Shown here piece after piece: positions 31,932 to 38,898 of a stretch of DNA of 64,000 bases; position 1 is the stretch's first letter; every line of letters begins with the position of its first letter. The notes beneath the pieces are model-generated. The model had not been told where the DNA came from. It saw nothing but the letters and a program-made list of their open reading frames with translations, and did not search any database. Location of the stretch: contig NZ_DALZYX010000002.1 in the NCBI RefSeq assembly GCF_031987975.1, forward strand, positions 417,305 through 481,304, written 5' to 3'. Source of the stretch: Pseudescherichia sp031987975. Lineage in GTDB: Bacteria; Pseudomonadota; Gammaproteobacteria; Enterobacterales; Enterobacteriaceae. Both the position numbers and the translations under genes were made by a program.

Positions 31932-32582
31932 ATGAAAAATGAAACTATCGGCACGCGCATACGCAAGCGCAGAAAAGAATTGCGGTTGACACAGGTATCG
32001 CTAGGAACGAAAGTTGGGGTCAAAGGCGGTGCCATATCTCAATGGGAAGATGACAAGACGAATCCAAAAGGAGACAACCTTCTTTCCCTGGCAAAAGCTT
32101 TGCAGTGCGCACCGGAGTACATTCTGTACGGTGAAGACTCGCCGTCAAATGTAGAGCCAGCTGCTGCCGATACAAAGCTTGTCCCCATCCTGAGCTATGT
32201 TCAGGCCGGAGAATGGACCGCTGAATCGACCATAAGGGATTTGGAGGGGAACATCGAGTACTTGCAGACCAACCTGGAACTTTCAGATGCTGCTTTCACG
32301 CTGATCATCAAAGGCCGCTCTATGGAGCCTGATTTCAGTGAGGGGGATGCGGTCGTTATCGACCCTAATGTCTACCCACTTCCAGGCGATTTCGTTGTAG
32401 CGAAAAATGGTGAAGAGGAAGCGCTTTTCAAGAAGTACCGGCCAAGAGGCGTCATTGATGGGCAGGAAGTGTTTGAACTTGTTCCATTAAATGATGATTA
32501 CCCCACCCTCCGATCTGACTCGGTTCCGATCCGCATTGTTGGCACAATGATGGAGCACAGGAAGTACCGCCGCAGGCGTTAA
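31932..32582 (+). CDS. c2: Prophage repressor C2/CI
   Basis: 216 residues. N-terminal HTH (TIGTRIRKRRKELRLTQVSL, VGVKGGAISQWEDDKTNPKG). C-terminal S24/LexA-like domain with the Ala-Gly cleavage site in YVQAGEW (92-93), catalytic Ser130 in KGRSMEP and Lys167 in EALFKKY. RecA-stimulated self-cleavage is therefore expected and the prophage should respond to SOS. No Shine-Dalgarno precedes ATG 31932 and the operator nearly touches it, so the maintenance message is probably leaderless as in lambda cI. Confidence 0.95.
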   Translation: MKNETIGTRIRKRRKELRLTQVSLGTKVGVKGGAISQWEDDKTNPKGDNLLSLAKALQCAPEYILYGEDSPSNVEPAAADTKLVPILSYVQAGEWTAESTIRDLEGNIEYLQTNLELSDAAFTLIIKGRSMEPDFSEGDAVVIDPNVYPLPGDFVVAKNGEEEALFKKYRPRGVIDGQEVFELVPLNDDYPTLRSDSVPIRIVGTMMEHRKYRRRR

Positions 32583-32603
32583 CCCTCATACTCTTAAATC
32601 AAA

Positions 32604-32624
32604 CCCGCTTCGGCGGGTTTTTTA
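32604..32624 (+). terminator. Terminator after c2
   Basis: CCCGC-TTCG-GCGGG followed by TTTTTTA. Ends the repressor transcript before OL/PL. Confidence 0.93.
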
Positions 32625-32667
32625 TTGTCTTAATTTTCACAAACTTAAATTACCCACACCAACTAAT

Positions 32668-32718
32668 TTAAGATTTCTAAAGAAAAGCACTTGCACAACT
32701 TCTTAAGAACGCTTAAAT
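32668..32718 (+). promoter_or_regulatory. OL/PL operator-promoter region
   Basis: PL: TTGCAC (32691-32696), 16-bp spacer, TTAAAT (32713-32718). A perfect operator TTAAGAACGCTTAA (32703-32716) lies between the hexamers and is the exact reverse complement of the OR operator at 31867-31880. A degenerate copy (TTAAGATTTCTAAA) is at 32668-32681. Repressor bound here silences N. Confidence 0.85.
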
Positions 32719-32759
32719 TAAACCCATCAGCAGGACGCACTACTCACCAGGACGGTGAA

Positions 32760-32789
32760 GCTCTTAAAAATCTGGCGCTGAAAAAGCGC
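32760..32789 (+). promoter_or_regulatory. nutL (boxA-boxB)
   Basis: boxA GCTCTTAAAAATC (32760-32772) and boxB GCGCTGAAAAAGCGC (32775-32789). The region closely follows lambda nutL, including the downstream TTCAAAGCAGAA sequence. Confidence 0.95.
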
Positions 32790-32806
32790 AGTGTTCAAAG
32801 CAGAAA

Positions 32807-32921
32807 GCTTTGGGGTGTGGTGGATGTGCTGGTAGCGCGCCTACCAGCTAGTAGGTTAGGTAACGGCTGACCTAGGCGACGACAGGTGCTGAAAATACAG
32901 CGACCACCACACCACCAAAGC
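32807..32921 (+). promoter_or_regulatory. N-leader RNase III-type hairpin
   Basis: A 17-bp stem pairs GCTTTGGGGTGTGGTGG (32807-32823) with CCACCACACCACCAAAGC (32904-32921, one bulged A) just upstream of the N ribosome site. Lambda has the same element, whose processing by RNase III relieves N-mediated translational repression. The sequence inside the loop forms further hairpins and is not lambda-like. Confidence 0.8.
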
Positions 32922-32939
32922 TAACTGACAGGAGGATGT

Positions 32940-33263
32940 ATGAACGCACAAGATCGTCGCCGTGACCGCCGCGCTGAGAAACAGGCCGAATGGAAAGCTG
33001 CAAACCCCCTGTTAGTTGGGGTGAGCGCTAAGCCTGATAGCCGCCCGGTGCTTTCACTGAGCCGCAAGCCCAAATCACGCGTAGAAGCCGCTGTGAACCC
33101 GATTGACCTCACGGTGCTGGCTGAGTACCGGGAGCAGCTGGAAAACCGCGCCAGCACGATTGAGCGCAGGAATCACAAGGTATGGTACAGCAAGCCGGGT
33201 GATCGTGGTGTTACCTGCGTCGGACGCCAGAAGCAGAAAGGCAAATCTATCCCTCTCATCTGA
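32940..33263 (+). CDS. N: Early antitermination protein N, lambda type
   Basis: 107 residues, the same length as lambda N. The arginine-rich boxB-binding motif near the N-terminus (QDRRRDRRAEKQAEWKAANP) is followed by LLVGVSAKP, KSRVEAAVNPIDLTVLAEY and WYSKPGDRGVTC ... GKSIPLI, nearly identical to lambda N. With host Nus factors it makes RNA polymerase terminator-resistant at nutL and nutR. Good ribosome site (ACAGGAGG). Confidence 0.97.
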   Translation: MNAQDRRRDRRAEKQAEWKAANPLLVGVSAKPDSRPVLSLSRKPKSRVEAAVNPIDLTVLAEYREQLENRASTIERRNHKVWYSKPGDRGVTCVGRQKQKGKSIPLI

Positions 33264-33271
33264 GGTGAGCC

Positions 33272-33454
33272 ATGAAAAACGCTATTCGTTGCCCGGTATG
33301 CGGAGTTGAGTTCGACCCACGCACACCGGTGTGTCACATCAGCAAGCATCACAAAGGCGCTACAGAGCATCAACTCAGACAGATACGCGATGCCAGGCGT
33401 CAGCATTTCAACAGCAGCTCCTCAGGGGCTGACGGCAAATCTAACAGAGGGTGA
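33272..33454 (+). CDS. Small zinc-finger-like phage protein
   Basis: 60 residues, MKNAIRCPVCGVEFDPRTPV then CHISKHHKGATEHQ. CPVC plus CxxxxHH suggests one zinc site in the first 30 residues; the rest is basic and polar. Directly follows N with GAGGTGAG upstream of the start. Function unknown; the position in the PL operon is used for host-takeover genes. Confidence 0.72.
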   Translation: MKNAIRCPVCGVEFDPRTPVCHISKHHKGATEHQLRQIRDARRQHFNSSSSGADGKSNRG

Positions 33455-33457
33455 GAT

Positions 33458-33607
33458 ATGGCTAGACAGAAAGTTCCGGATTCTAAATGCGACCTGTGCG
33501 GAAAAGAAATGGCATCGGAATCTATTCACAGTGGAGATGGCAAAGAGGAGCTATGCCACGAGTGCTATCACAATATTTACGACATTGATGAAGAGGTGGA
33601 TGAATGA
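33458..33607 (+). CDS. Small CxxC...CxxC zinc protein
   Basis: 49 residues, MARQKVPDSKCDLCGKEMAS ... LCHECYHNIYDIDEEVDE. Cys11-Cys14 and Cys33-Cys36 form a treble-clef or zinc-ribbon site; the C-terminus is acidic. GAGGGTGAG precedes ATG 33458. Too short for most ORF finders but well supported by ribosome site and motif. Function unknown. Confidence 0.7.
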   Translation: MARQKVPDSKCDLCGKEMASESIHSGDGKEELCHECYHNIYDIDEEVDE

Positions 33608-33630
33608 GGCCGTCTAGCGCGGCTTTACTG

Positions 33631-33744
33631 AGGTATTTGGACTGGCGTGTCGTGGAGCTTAGACCCATCAGTGCTCGGGTCGGACTAAGAAGCGACTTGA
33701 AATACTGAACTTGAAACAGGTTCAGTCGCCAGTACCAAATATTT
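33631..33744 (+). ncRNA. Candidate structured RNA with a three-way junction
   Basis: No ORF crosses 33608-33778. P1: 33631-33647 pairs with 33727-33744 (about 17 bp, one bulged A). P2: GTCG/CGAC (33649-33652, 33693-33696), CTTAG/CTAAG (33658-33662, 33685-33689), ACCC/GGGT (33663-33666, 33677-33680). P3: CTGAAC/GTTCAG (33705-33710, 33720-33725). Together they form a closed three-way junction in the N operon. Overall architecture recalls phage C4-type antisense RNAs, but no sequence match can be claimed. Confidence 0.6.
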
Positions 33745-33778
33745 CATAGCGGCGACGCAGGGGATGAGGAGGGTAAAA

Positions 33779-34015
33779 ATGGGCAAAAAAGTAAAAGTTA
33801 AGTATGTAAAGCAAGCTGATGAATTTCCTCAGGCTAACACCTGTAGAGATATGACTGTTGGCAAAGTATACGATGCCTACGTACCGGACGACGGAGAAAT
33901 TGACCCGTATGGATATGAAGTCCAACTCCGTGGTGAGCTTTGGATTGACAATGACGACGTAGGCGAAAAAGCGGTCTGCCAATTTTTCGACAACTTCGAA
34001 ATAGTCGAAGGTTAG
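33779..34015 (+). CDS. Phage hypothetical protein
   Basis: 78 residues from ATG 33779, preceded by GAGGAGGG; the upstream ATG 33764 lacks a ribosome site. MGKKVKVKYVKQADEFPQAN ... ELWIDNDDVGEKAVCQFFDN. SH3-like small beta protein by its strand pattern (GKVYDAYVPDD, GYEVQLRGELW). Follows the structured RNA by 34 bp, so its translation could be under that RNA's control. Confidence 0.72.
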   Translation: MGKKVKVKYVKQADEFPQANTCRDMTVGKVYDAYVPDDGEIDPYGYEVQLRGELWIDNDDVGEKAVCQFFDNFEIVEG

Positions 34016-34051
34016 CCCGGTCGGGTTTCTTATACAGAGAGGGGAAAGAGG

Positions 34052-34228
34052 ATGGAGTGGGTGAAAAGCAGTGAACGGCTGCCAGAAGATGCTGATTTTG
34101 TGGTTGGTCACAACAAAGGCGAGCCGCCATTCGTGACGTGGCATAACGGCGACGGCTGGGTAGGCAAATGTAATTATCGACCAACAGTTGAGTACTGGAT
34201 GAGTATTCCTGATGCACCAACTGAATAG
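34052..34228 (+). CDS. DUF551 protein
   Basis: 58 residues, MEWVKSSERLPEDADFVVGH ... VEYWMSIPDAPTE. The W-x-x-x-x-E-R-L-P start and Y/H-W-M-x-x-P-x-x-P end define DUF551, a short beta domain widespread in lambdoid phages, function unknown. AGAGGATG ribosome site is immediate. Followed by a terminator. Confidence 0.85.
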   Translation: MEWVKSSERLPEDADFVVGHNKGEPPFVTWHNGDGWVGKCNYRPTVEYWMSIPDAPTE

Positions 34229-34229
34229 A

Positions 34230-34252
34230 CCCGCTCCGGCGGGTTTCTTTTT
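34230..34252 (+). terminator. Terminator after the DUF551 gene
   Basis: CCCGC-TCCG-GCGGG then TTTCTTTTT. A second weaker hairpin with TTCTTTTTT follows at about 34263-34292. Both would be bypassed by N-modified polymerase. Confidence 0.88.
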
Positions 34253-34360
34253 GCCCAAACAAAAGCCTGCTTTCGAGTGGGCTTCTTTTTTGGCAACAGA
34301 CACGCGAGTTAATTGTTCAACGTTACGTTCCGCGCCGCGGCGATAAGCGGGGAGATGATT

Positions 34361-34612
34361 ATGTCCAACAAGATTAATGGCGGCCCAGCCTTTCCGCACG
34401 TCAGGAGGTCAATAGCTCCCGGCATTGAAGAAGTGATTACTGATGGTGGCATGTCGCTGCGTGACTACTTCGCGGCGAAGGCTTTGCAAGGATGGCTTTC
34501 AACCTATGGGGATTCTCGCAGCCATCCAGTTTTTTCTGGGACAGTGGATACTGTTGCTGAGAATGCATACCTCTTGGCAGACGCCATGCTCCGTGCTCGG
34601 GAGGCATCATGA
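34361..34612 (+). CDS. Conserved phage hypothetical protein
   Basis: 83 residues from ATG 34361 (GGGGAG 7 nt upstream; ATG 34355 is too close). NKINGGPAFPHVRRS and GGMSLRDYFAAKALQGWLST are typical of a frequent early-left phage protein, with a C-terminal helix (VAENAYLLADAMLRAREA). Function unknown. Confidence 0.78.
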   Translation: MSNKINGGPAFPHVRRSIAPGIEEVITDGGMSLRDYFAAKALQGWLSTYGDSRSHPVFSGTVDTVAENAYLLADAMLRAREAS

Positions 34613-34773
34613 CCGTCACCCACCTCAACACGCTGTATCGCGTCACACCGCTTTCTTGCGGCTATCGCTGGCTGCTTACCGATGTAAATAACTCTCGCAA
34701 CACGTTAAGCCTCAATCGGCAGCAGATGGAGCTTGCTGGATTCGGGCACTTAACGGAGGTTCGCAATGCATAG
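34609..34773 (+). CDS. Small hypothetical protein
   Basis: 54 residues, MTVTHLNTLYRVTPLSCGYR ... MELAGFGHLTEVRNA. Start overlaps the upstream stop (ATGA) and its end overlaps the next start by 8 nt, so it is part of a coupled chain. Small alpha/beta fold with no motif. Confidence 0.65.
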   Translation: MTVTHLNTLYRVTPLSCGYRWLLTDVNNSRNTLSLNRQQMELAGFGHLTEVRNA

Positions 34774-34975
34774 CCACTACGGCCACATGCCAATCATCCG
34801 CCAGTGTGTTGAGCCTGGCATGCACGTACTCCATCAGGGACGCACCTACCGCGTATCAGCGGTTAAGCACGACAAGAAGTGTCTCTACATCCATACGGTG
34901 CTTGAGAGCCTTCAGATTCGTGATGGTGTGGTTGAGGTCTTACTAAACGGTCGCGGGCTTCCGCTGACGCATTGA
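34766..34975 (+). CDS. Small hypothetical protein
   Basis: 69 residues, His-rich N-terminus (MHSHYGHMPIIRQCVEPGMH), then a beta-rich body (RTYRVSAVKHDKKCLYIHTV). ACGGAGG ribosome site. May be a metal-binding or SH3-like early protein; not recognised. Confidence 0.68.
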   Translation: MHSHYGHMPIIRQCVEPGMHVLHQGRTYRVSAVKHDKKCLYIHTVLESLQIRDGVVEVLLNGRGLPLTH

Positions 34976-34982
34976 GGTGGAT

Positions 34983-35252
34983 ATGGAAGAATTTAAAGGA
35001 ACGCCGGGGAAATGGATAAATGTTGGCGGGTGGGTTGATGCTGAAAAAGGTGGAAGCATTTGCTACGTCAGCCGTAAACCTGGAGATATTGATGAAGCCA
35101 ATGCAAACCTGATGGCAGCTGCTCCTGAGCTTCTTGATGCGCTCCAGTTGCTTCTCAAGCAGGCCGAAAACAGAGCCACTACCACTTATCCGGAATGGTA
35201 TGGAGCCGTAAAAAAAGCGCGTTCTGCCATCGCCAAAGCCCTCGGCAAGTAA
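34983..35252 (+). CDS. Conserved phage early protein
   Basis: 89 residues from ATG 34983 (GAGGTG just upstream; the in-frame GTG 34977 is less likely). FKGTPGKWINVGG and ANANLMAAAPELLDALQLLL are the signature of a frequent lambdoid family with a TPGKW start and an A-A-P-E-L-L-x-A-L helix. Function unknown. Confidence 0.78.
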   Translation: MEEFKGTPGKWINVGGWVDAEKGGSICYVSRKPGDIDEANANLMAAAPELLDALQLLLKQAENRATTTYPEWYGAVKKARSAIAKALGK

Positions 35253-35319
35253 AACCCGCCACCCTATTCCACCCCGGCAGCCACTACGCGGCGGCCCTCG
35301 CTCACCCAGGAGTTGAGCT

Positions 35320-35517
35320 ATGAAGATTAAATGTAAATGTGACAGCGTGCATGGCTACCTCGATAGCCAGCGCAATCAGGTAGTCGAACTGGAAGGTGTT
35401 GTGCTCGACGGCACTGTTGACACTCGTGAGGTTCTGATGCAGCTGGACGGCGCTGTGGTGCTGGAGTGGCTGGCAGAGCAAGGCTACACCGTCATCGCAC
35501 AGGAGCAGGCAGCATGA
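35320..35517 (+). CDS. Small acidic phage protein
   Basis: 65 residues, MKIKCKCDSVHGYLDSQRNQ ... EWLAEQGYTVIAQEQAA. N-terminal CxC then a helix-strand pattern. CCAGGAG ribosome site. It is the first of three coupled genes leading into erf (ATGA overlap at 35514-35517). Confidence 0.7.
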   Translation: MKIKCKCDSVHGYLDSQRNQVVELEGVVLDGTVDTREVLMQLDGAVVLEWLAEQGYTVIAQEQAA

Positions 35518-35675
35518 GCGCGTTAGAGCGATGGGATGACGATGCGTTTGTGCGGCTGATGCAGGATGTGATCGGCGAACCTGAAATGACCCACGAACTG
35601 GCAGCGCAGGAGGCCATTGCCGATTACCACAGTGAGCAACAAGCAGTGAGGATGGGAATGTATGAGTGTTTATAA
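35514..35675 (+). CDS. Small acidic protein upstream of erf
   Basis: 53 residues, MSALERWDDDAFVRLMQDVI ... HSEQQAVRMGMYECL. Helical and acidic. Overlaps the preceding stop (ATGA) and the erf start by 14 nt. Could modulate recombination, as small genes next to annealing proteins often do; no motif to prove it. Confidence 0.65.
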   Translation: MSALERWDDDAFVRLMQDVIGEPEMTHELAAQEAIADYHSEQQAVRMGMYECL

Positions 35676-36285
35676 AGCCATCAGCGCCGTAGCCAGGGAC
35701 ATGGCTGAGGTAGGCATCAGCAAGGACCGCGAGAACAGGCAGCAGGGGTTCTCTTTCCGGGGCATCGATCAGGTCTATAACGCGCTGGCTCCGATGCTGG
35801 CCAAACATGGCCTGGTCATACTGCCACGCATCACCGAGCGAACTGTAACAGAGCGGGTGACGCAGAAAGGCGGCGTTCTGTTCTATGTCGTCGTAAAGGC
35901 TGAGTTTGATTTCGTGGCCACAGAGGACGGCACCAGGCACACGGTAGTGACTTACGGGGAGGCGATGGATAGCGGCGACAAGGCAACTAACAAGGCTATG
36001 TCGATCGCCTACAAATACGCGGCATTCCAGACCTTCTGTATTCCTACTGAGCAGACGGCCATCGATGCTGATGCTGAAGTTCATCACATAACACCGCAGG
36101 CAGCTGATGACGCTCTCAAAGAGTTTGCTGATAAGGCAATGATCTGCCAGTCGGTAGCAGAGCTACAGGCAGCATTTAAGGAAGCTTGGGGCAGGCTTGG
36201 CGGCTCTAAAGAGCATGAGGCTCGCGCTCAGGAAACCTACAAAACTCGCGGTCGCGAACTCCAGCAACAAACTCAGGCGGCATAA
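35662..36285 (+). CDS. erf: Erf-family single-strand annealing protein
   Basis: 207 residues. GFSFRGIDQVYNALAPMLAK and the central YGEAMDSGDKATNKAMSIAY-K-Y segment are hallmark ERF motifs; the C-terminus is helical and Gln-rich. P22 Erf circularises the terminally redundant genome by RecA-independent annealing. Partner SSB follows immediately. Confidence 0.93.
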   Translation: MSVYKAISAVARDMAEVGISKDRENRQQGFSFRGIDQVYNALAPMLAKHGLVILPRITERTVTERVTQKGGVLFYVVVKAEFDFVATEDGTRHTVVTYGEAMDSGDKATNKAMSIAYKYAAFQTFCIPTEQTAIDADAEVHHITPQAADDALKEFADKAMICQSVAELQAAFKEAWGRLGGSKEHEARAQETYKTRGRELQQQTQAA

Positions 36286-36747
36286 ATGGCAATCAACACT
36301 ATCACTATCTCCGGCAATGTGGGTAAAGACGCGGTCGTCCGCGTCACCCCTAACGGCAAGCATATCGCTCAATTCTCTCTCCCGGCCAAAAGCGGATTTG
36401 GCGACAACGAGAAAACATCCTGGCTGAACTGCAAAATGTTTGGGGCGATGGCTGAGAAGCTCTCAGCTTCGATTCTGAAGGGCGTAAAGGTAACGGTTAC
36501 GGGAGAGTTCGTTATCGAGGAATGGAAGCGCAACGACGGCTCACAGGCTCAGACTCCTACCATTCTGGTCAGGGATATCGATCTGCCGCCGAAAGCCTCT
36601 AATCAGGGAACTACTCAGCAACCACGGACCGCACAAAGACCGCAGCAGCAGCCTACAGCCAGTGAGCCACCGATGGACTTTGATGACGACATCCCCTTTG
36701 CGCCTGTAACCCTGCCGTTCCCGCGCCACACCATTCACGCCATTTAA
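36286..36747 (+). CDS. ssb: Single-stranded DNA-binding protein
   Basis: 153 residues. OB-fold (TITISGNVGKDAVVRVTPNG, LNCKMFGAMAEKLSASILKG, VTVTGEFVIEEW), Gln/Pro-rich linker and an acidic C-terminal region (MDFDDDIPF) that in bacterial SSBs recruits partners. Here that motif is followed by about 20 extra residues, so the classical terminal tip is not at the very end. Starts directly at the erf stop. Confidence 0.9.
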   Translation: MAINTITISGNVGKDAVVRVTPNGKHIAQFSLPAKSGFGDNEKTSWLNCKMFGAMAEKLSASILKGVKVTVTGEFVIEEWKRNDGSQAQTPTILVRDIDLPPKASNQGTTQQPRTAQRPQQQPTASEPPMDFDDDIPFAPVTLPFPRHTIHAI

Positions 36748-36762
36748 CCACTGGAGTCTCCA

Positions 36763-37068
36763 ATGATCACCTCTTCACCCGGGGCGGGATATCTGCGCCC
36801 ACCAAAACGCTCCGGCACCAAAGAAGAGGTGCTGGCTGGCCTGTATGCCCACTTAACTAAAACGCTCGGCACTCAGTACGAGGTCGAGAGCAAGCAGCAG
36901 CGCGAGCAACGGCTCATGGATGAGTTGTGGGCTAACCGGGTCTGGCAGGACAACTATGAGGCGTCATTCAGGCCGAGATGGGAAACCACTGGCCCTCGCC
37001 GACCTGTTGAAGCTGGCGAGCAGTATCGCCGCTACATTGGCCGCTACGGTCACACGAGGATGGACTGA
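36763..37068 (+). CDS. Phage hypothetical protein
   Basis: 101 residues, basic and helical (GYLRPPKRSGTKEEVLAGLY ... EAGEQYRRYIGRYGHTRMD). No motif recognised. Stop overlaps the methyltransferase start (TGATG), so the two were probably coupled. Confidence 0.7.
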   Translation: MITSSPGAGYLRPPKRSGTKEEVLAGLYAHLTKTLGTQYEVESKQQREQRLMDELWANRVWQDNYEASFRPRWETTGPRRPVEAGEQYRRYIGRYGHTRMD

Positions 37069-37622
37069 TGCAGGATTACACCTTTGCAACCTCAACCCCG
37101 TCAGAGCAGCGTGATTTATAGGCCACTCCGCCCGCCATCTTCGAGGCTCTGAATGCAGAGTTCTGGTTCCAGCTTGACGCCGCGGCATCTGCAACAAACA
37201 AACTTTGCCGCAAATTCATCAGCTCCGAGCAGGACACTCTGGTTACTCCGTGGAGCGACAGCGTGGAAAGCGGCGCTTATGCATGGATGAACCCGCCATA
37301 CAGCGATATCGGCCCATTCGTCAGGAAGGCAGCAGCCGAGAGCAAAAACATGATCGGCACCGTGATGCTTCTTCCCGCTGATACCTCCGTCGGCTGGTTC
37401 CGGGAGGCTATCGAGACAGCAAGCGAAGTGCGCTTTATTACCGGTGGCCGGCTGGCATTCATCAACCCACTATCCGGTAAGCCAGTGAGCGGCAACAGCA
37501 AAGGTTCGATGCTCATCATCTGGCGACCATTCCCCCGCACACACTGCCACTTCGCAACTGTGGATCGGGATGAGCTAATGCAATTCGGTGCGAGAGTTAT
37601 CGCACGTAGGGAGGCACCATGA
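37068..37622 (+). pseudogene. Phage DNA N6-adenine methyltransferase, interrupted by an amber codon
   Basis: Translation from ATG 37068 gives QDYTFATSTPSEQRDL, then TAG (37119-37121, codon 18), then ATPPAIFEALNAEFWFQLDA in the same frame through to the stop at 37622 (184 codons in all). The family (phage Dam, PF05869 type) normally has W at this place (R-D-L-W-x-T-P), so TGG to TAG explains the stop. The catalytic NPPYSD motif, TSVGWF and GRLAF are intact. Re-initiation at ATG 37263 would lose the N-terminal SAM-binding part. Broken unless an amber suppressor exists. Confidence 0.9.
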
Positions 37623-37702
37623 GCACAGGTGAATGTATAGCGCTGGTTATTGCTTTTGTTGCCTGTGTTTTCCTTTCATCAAAGCTGGGGTTACTGCAAT
37701 GA
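37619..37702 (+). CDS. 27-residue membrane microprotein
   Basis: MSTGECIALVIAFVACVFLS then SKLGLLQ: one transmembrane helix. ATGA overlaps on both sides (37619-37622, 37699-37702) link it to the methyltransferase and the TraR-like gene. Function unknown. Confidence 0.55.
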   Translation: MSTGECIALVIAFVACVFLSSKLGLLQ

Positions 37703-37920
37703 CTGCCGAGATTATAGATGCCGCAAACGAACTTACCGAACGTCGCCTTGAGCTTGCAATAGAGGCTATGCGCATAGACCGCAACGCAGTATCAGAGACG
37801 CACTGTATCGAGTGTGATGAGGCGATACCACAGGCGCGTCGCGAAGCTGTGCCGGGATGCCGGACGTGCGCATCGTGCCAGCAGTTAATCGAATTGAAGA
37901 ATAAGCAGAGGTGGTCGTGA
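37699..37920 (+). CDS. TraR/DksA-like zinc-finger protein
   Basis: 73 residues from ATG 37699. N-terminal helix (ANELTERRLELAIEAMRIDR) and a C4 zinc finger, CIECDEAIPQARREAVPG-CRTCASC, as in TraR and phage DksA-like proteins. TraR binds RNA polymerase in the secondary channel and mimics ppGpp/DksA effects. It may retune host transcription during infection. The longer frame from 37633 has no ribosome site. Confidence 0.87.
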   Translation: MTAEIIDAANELTERRLELAIEAMRIDRNAVSETHCIECDEAIPQARREAVPGCRTCASCQQLIELKNKQRWS

Positions 37921-38117
37921 TGACAGGAGAAGTTAAAAAAGGTGAGCGCTTTCAGGTTGGTGAGGTTTGGCAATCGCCTCGCGGCTTTATCTATAAAGTG
38001 GTTGAGGTTACAGGAAACCAGGCAACTTTAAGGATGGGTTTGCATGGAAACATGAGAAAGCAGCGCCGCTATGTAGATGCCATCAACGGCTGGTCTCTCT
38101 ACAAGGAAGGTGTGTGA
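37920..38117 (+). CDS. Small phage hypothetical protein
   Basis: 65 residues from ATG 37920 (TGATG overlap with the TraR-like stop). GERFQVGEVWQSPRGFIYKV and NQATLRMGLHGNMRKQRRYV suggest a small SH3-like barrel, basic at the end. Function unknown. Confidence 0.7.
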   Translation: MTGEVKKGERFQVGEVWQSPRGFIYKVVEVTGNQATLRMGLHGNMRKQRRYVDAINGWSLYKEGV

Positions 38118-38455
38118 TGGATTATGGAATGATGCATTTTGACGCTATTAACATAGCGGTTGGCGAGAGCTTCGGATGGACGGCGTACTTCATCCATCAA
38201 GATGGCAGCATAACTTTCCGGGATGACAAGGGAAGAATTAAAGGAAAGAAAAATTATTGCCATAGTGCATCTGACGCCTGGCCGATCATGCATAGAGAAG
38301 GAATCGGTGTTGGCTTTGACGAGCACGAACAGGAATGGACTGCATTTCAGGCATTGCGGAATGGAAAGATAAATCAGCAAGCAGCCACTCACAGCAGCAC
38401 TAACCCGCTTTTGGCAGCTATGATCGTCTACTTGCAGCTTCAGGAGGCCAAATGA
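38117..38455 (+). CDS. DUF2591-type phage protein
   Basis: 112 residues from ATG 38117 (TGATG overlap). NYCHSASDAWPIMHREGIGV is the DUF2591 signature (a C/N-x-x-x-D-A-W-P-I motif). Function unknown; it is a common accessory gene in PL operons. Overlaps the next gene by 4 nt. Confidence 0.78.
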   Translation: MDYGMMHFDAINIAVGESFGWTAYFIHQDGSITFRDDKGRIKGKKNYCHSASDAWPIMHREGIGVGFDEHEQEWTAFQALRNGKINQQAATHSSTNPLLAAMIVYLQLQEAK

Positions 38456-38898
38456 GCGATCGCGAGCAGTTTGAGGCGTGGTTTGAAGAGCATACGGGTT
38501 GGGATGCTGAAGACTATCCAAACAAGTATCTTCTGGATGTGTGTTGGGAGGCATGGCAGGCAAGCAGGGAGGCGCTTAAGGCTGAGCAGGGACAGGATAG
38601 CGAGCTGTTAGCCAGCGCTAAAAAGCTGGAACAGGAGGTTGGAGATATCGCAGACCGCCTCAAGCAGTCGTCAGATAGCTGCTTCATTTTCGTGCCGGTA
38701 GCTGACTTGTATGAGCTGCAATTGAAGAGTGGCTCACCATACTGTTACACCGCATCCTCTTCTGAGGCTCACGGATGGGCTAAGGAAGGATACCCAATCC
38801 GGGAATATGTTCTTTTGGACAGATTGCAGGACGCCATGAACCACCCCATCGACACCACACCTAACCAGTATGACGCGCTGGGGAAAGGAGAAAGATAA
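38452..38898 (+). CDS. Modular phage early protein
   Basis: 148 residues: an N-terminal FEAWFEEHTGWDAEDYPNKY and LLDVCWEAWQASREAL module frequent in Ead-like proteins, then a coiled coil (ASAKKLEQEVGDIADRLKQS) and a C-terminal alpha/beta part. Function unknown. TAATG overlap with the next gene. Confidence 0.74.
   Translation: MSDREQFEAWFEEHTGWDAEDYPNKYLLDVCWEAWQASREALKAEQGQDSELLASAKKLEQEVGDIADRLKQSSDSCFIFVPVADLYELQLKSGSPYCYTASSSEAHGWAKEGYPIREYVLLDRLQDAMNHPIDTTPNQYDALGKGER

Noticed and set aside
33722..34399. 225-aa minus-strand ORF across early-left genes
   Set aside because: It runs opposite to a dense series of small genes with ribosome sites and includes the complement of a terminator; low-complexity translation.
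35302..36087. 261-aa minus-strand ORF over erf
   Set aside because: Antisense to erf and two coupled small genes; no supporting motif.
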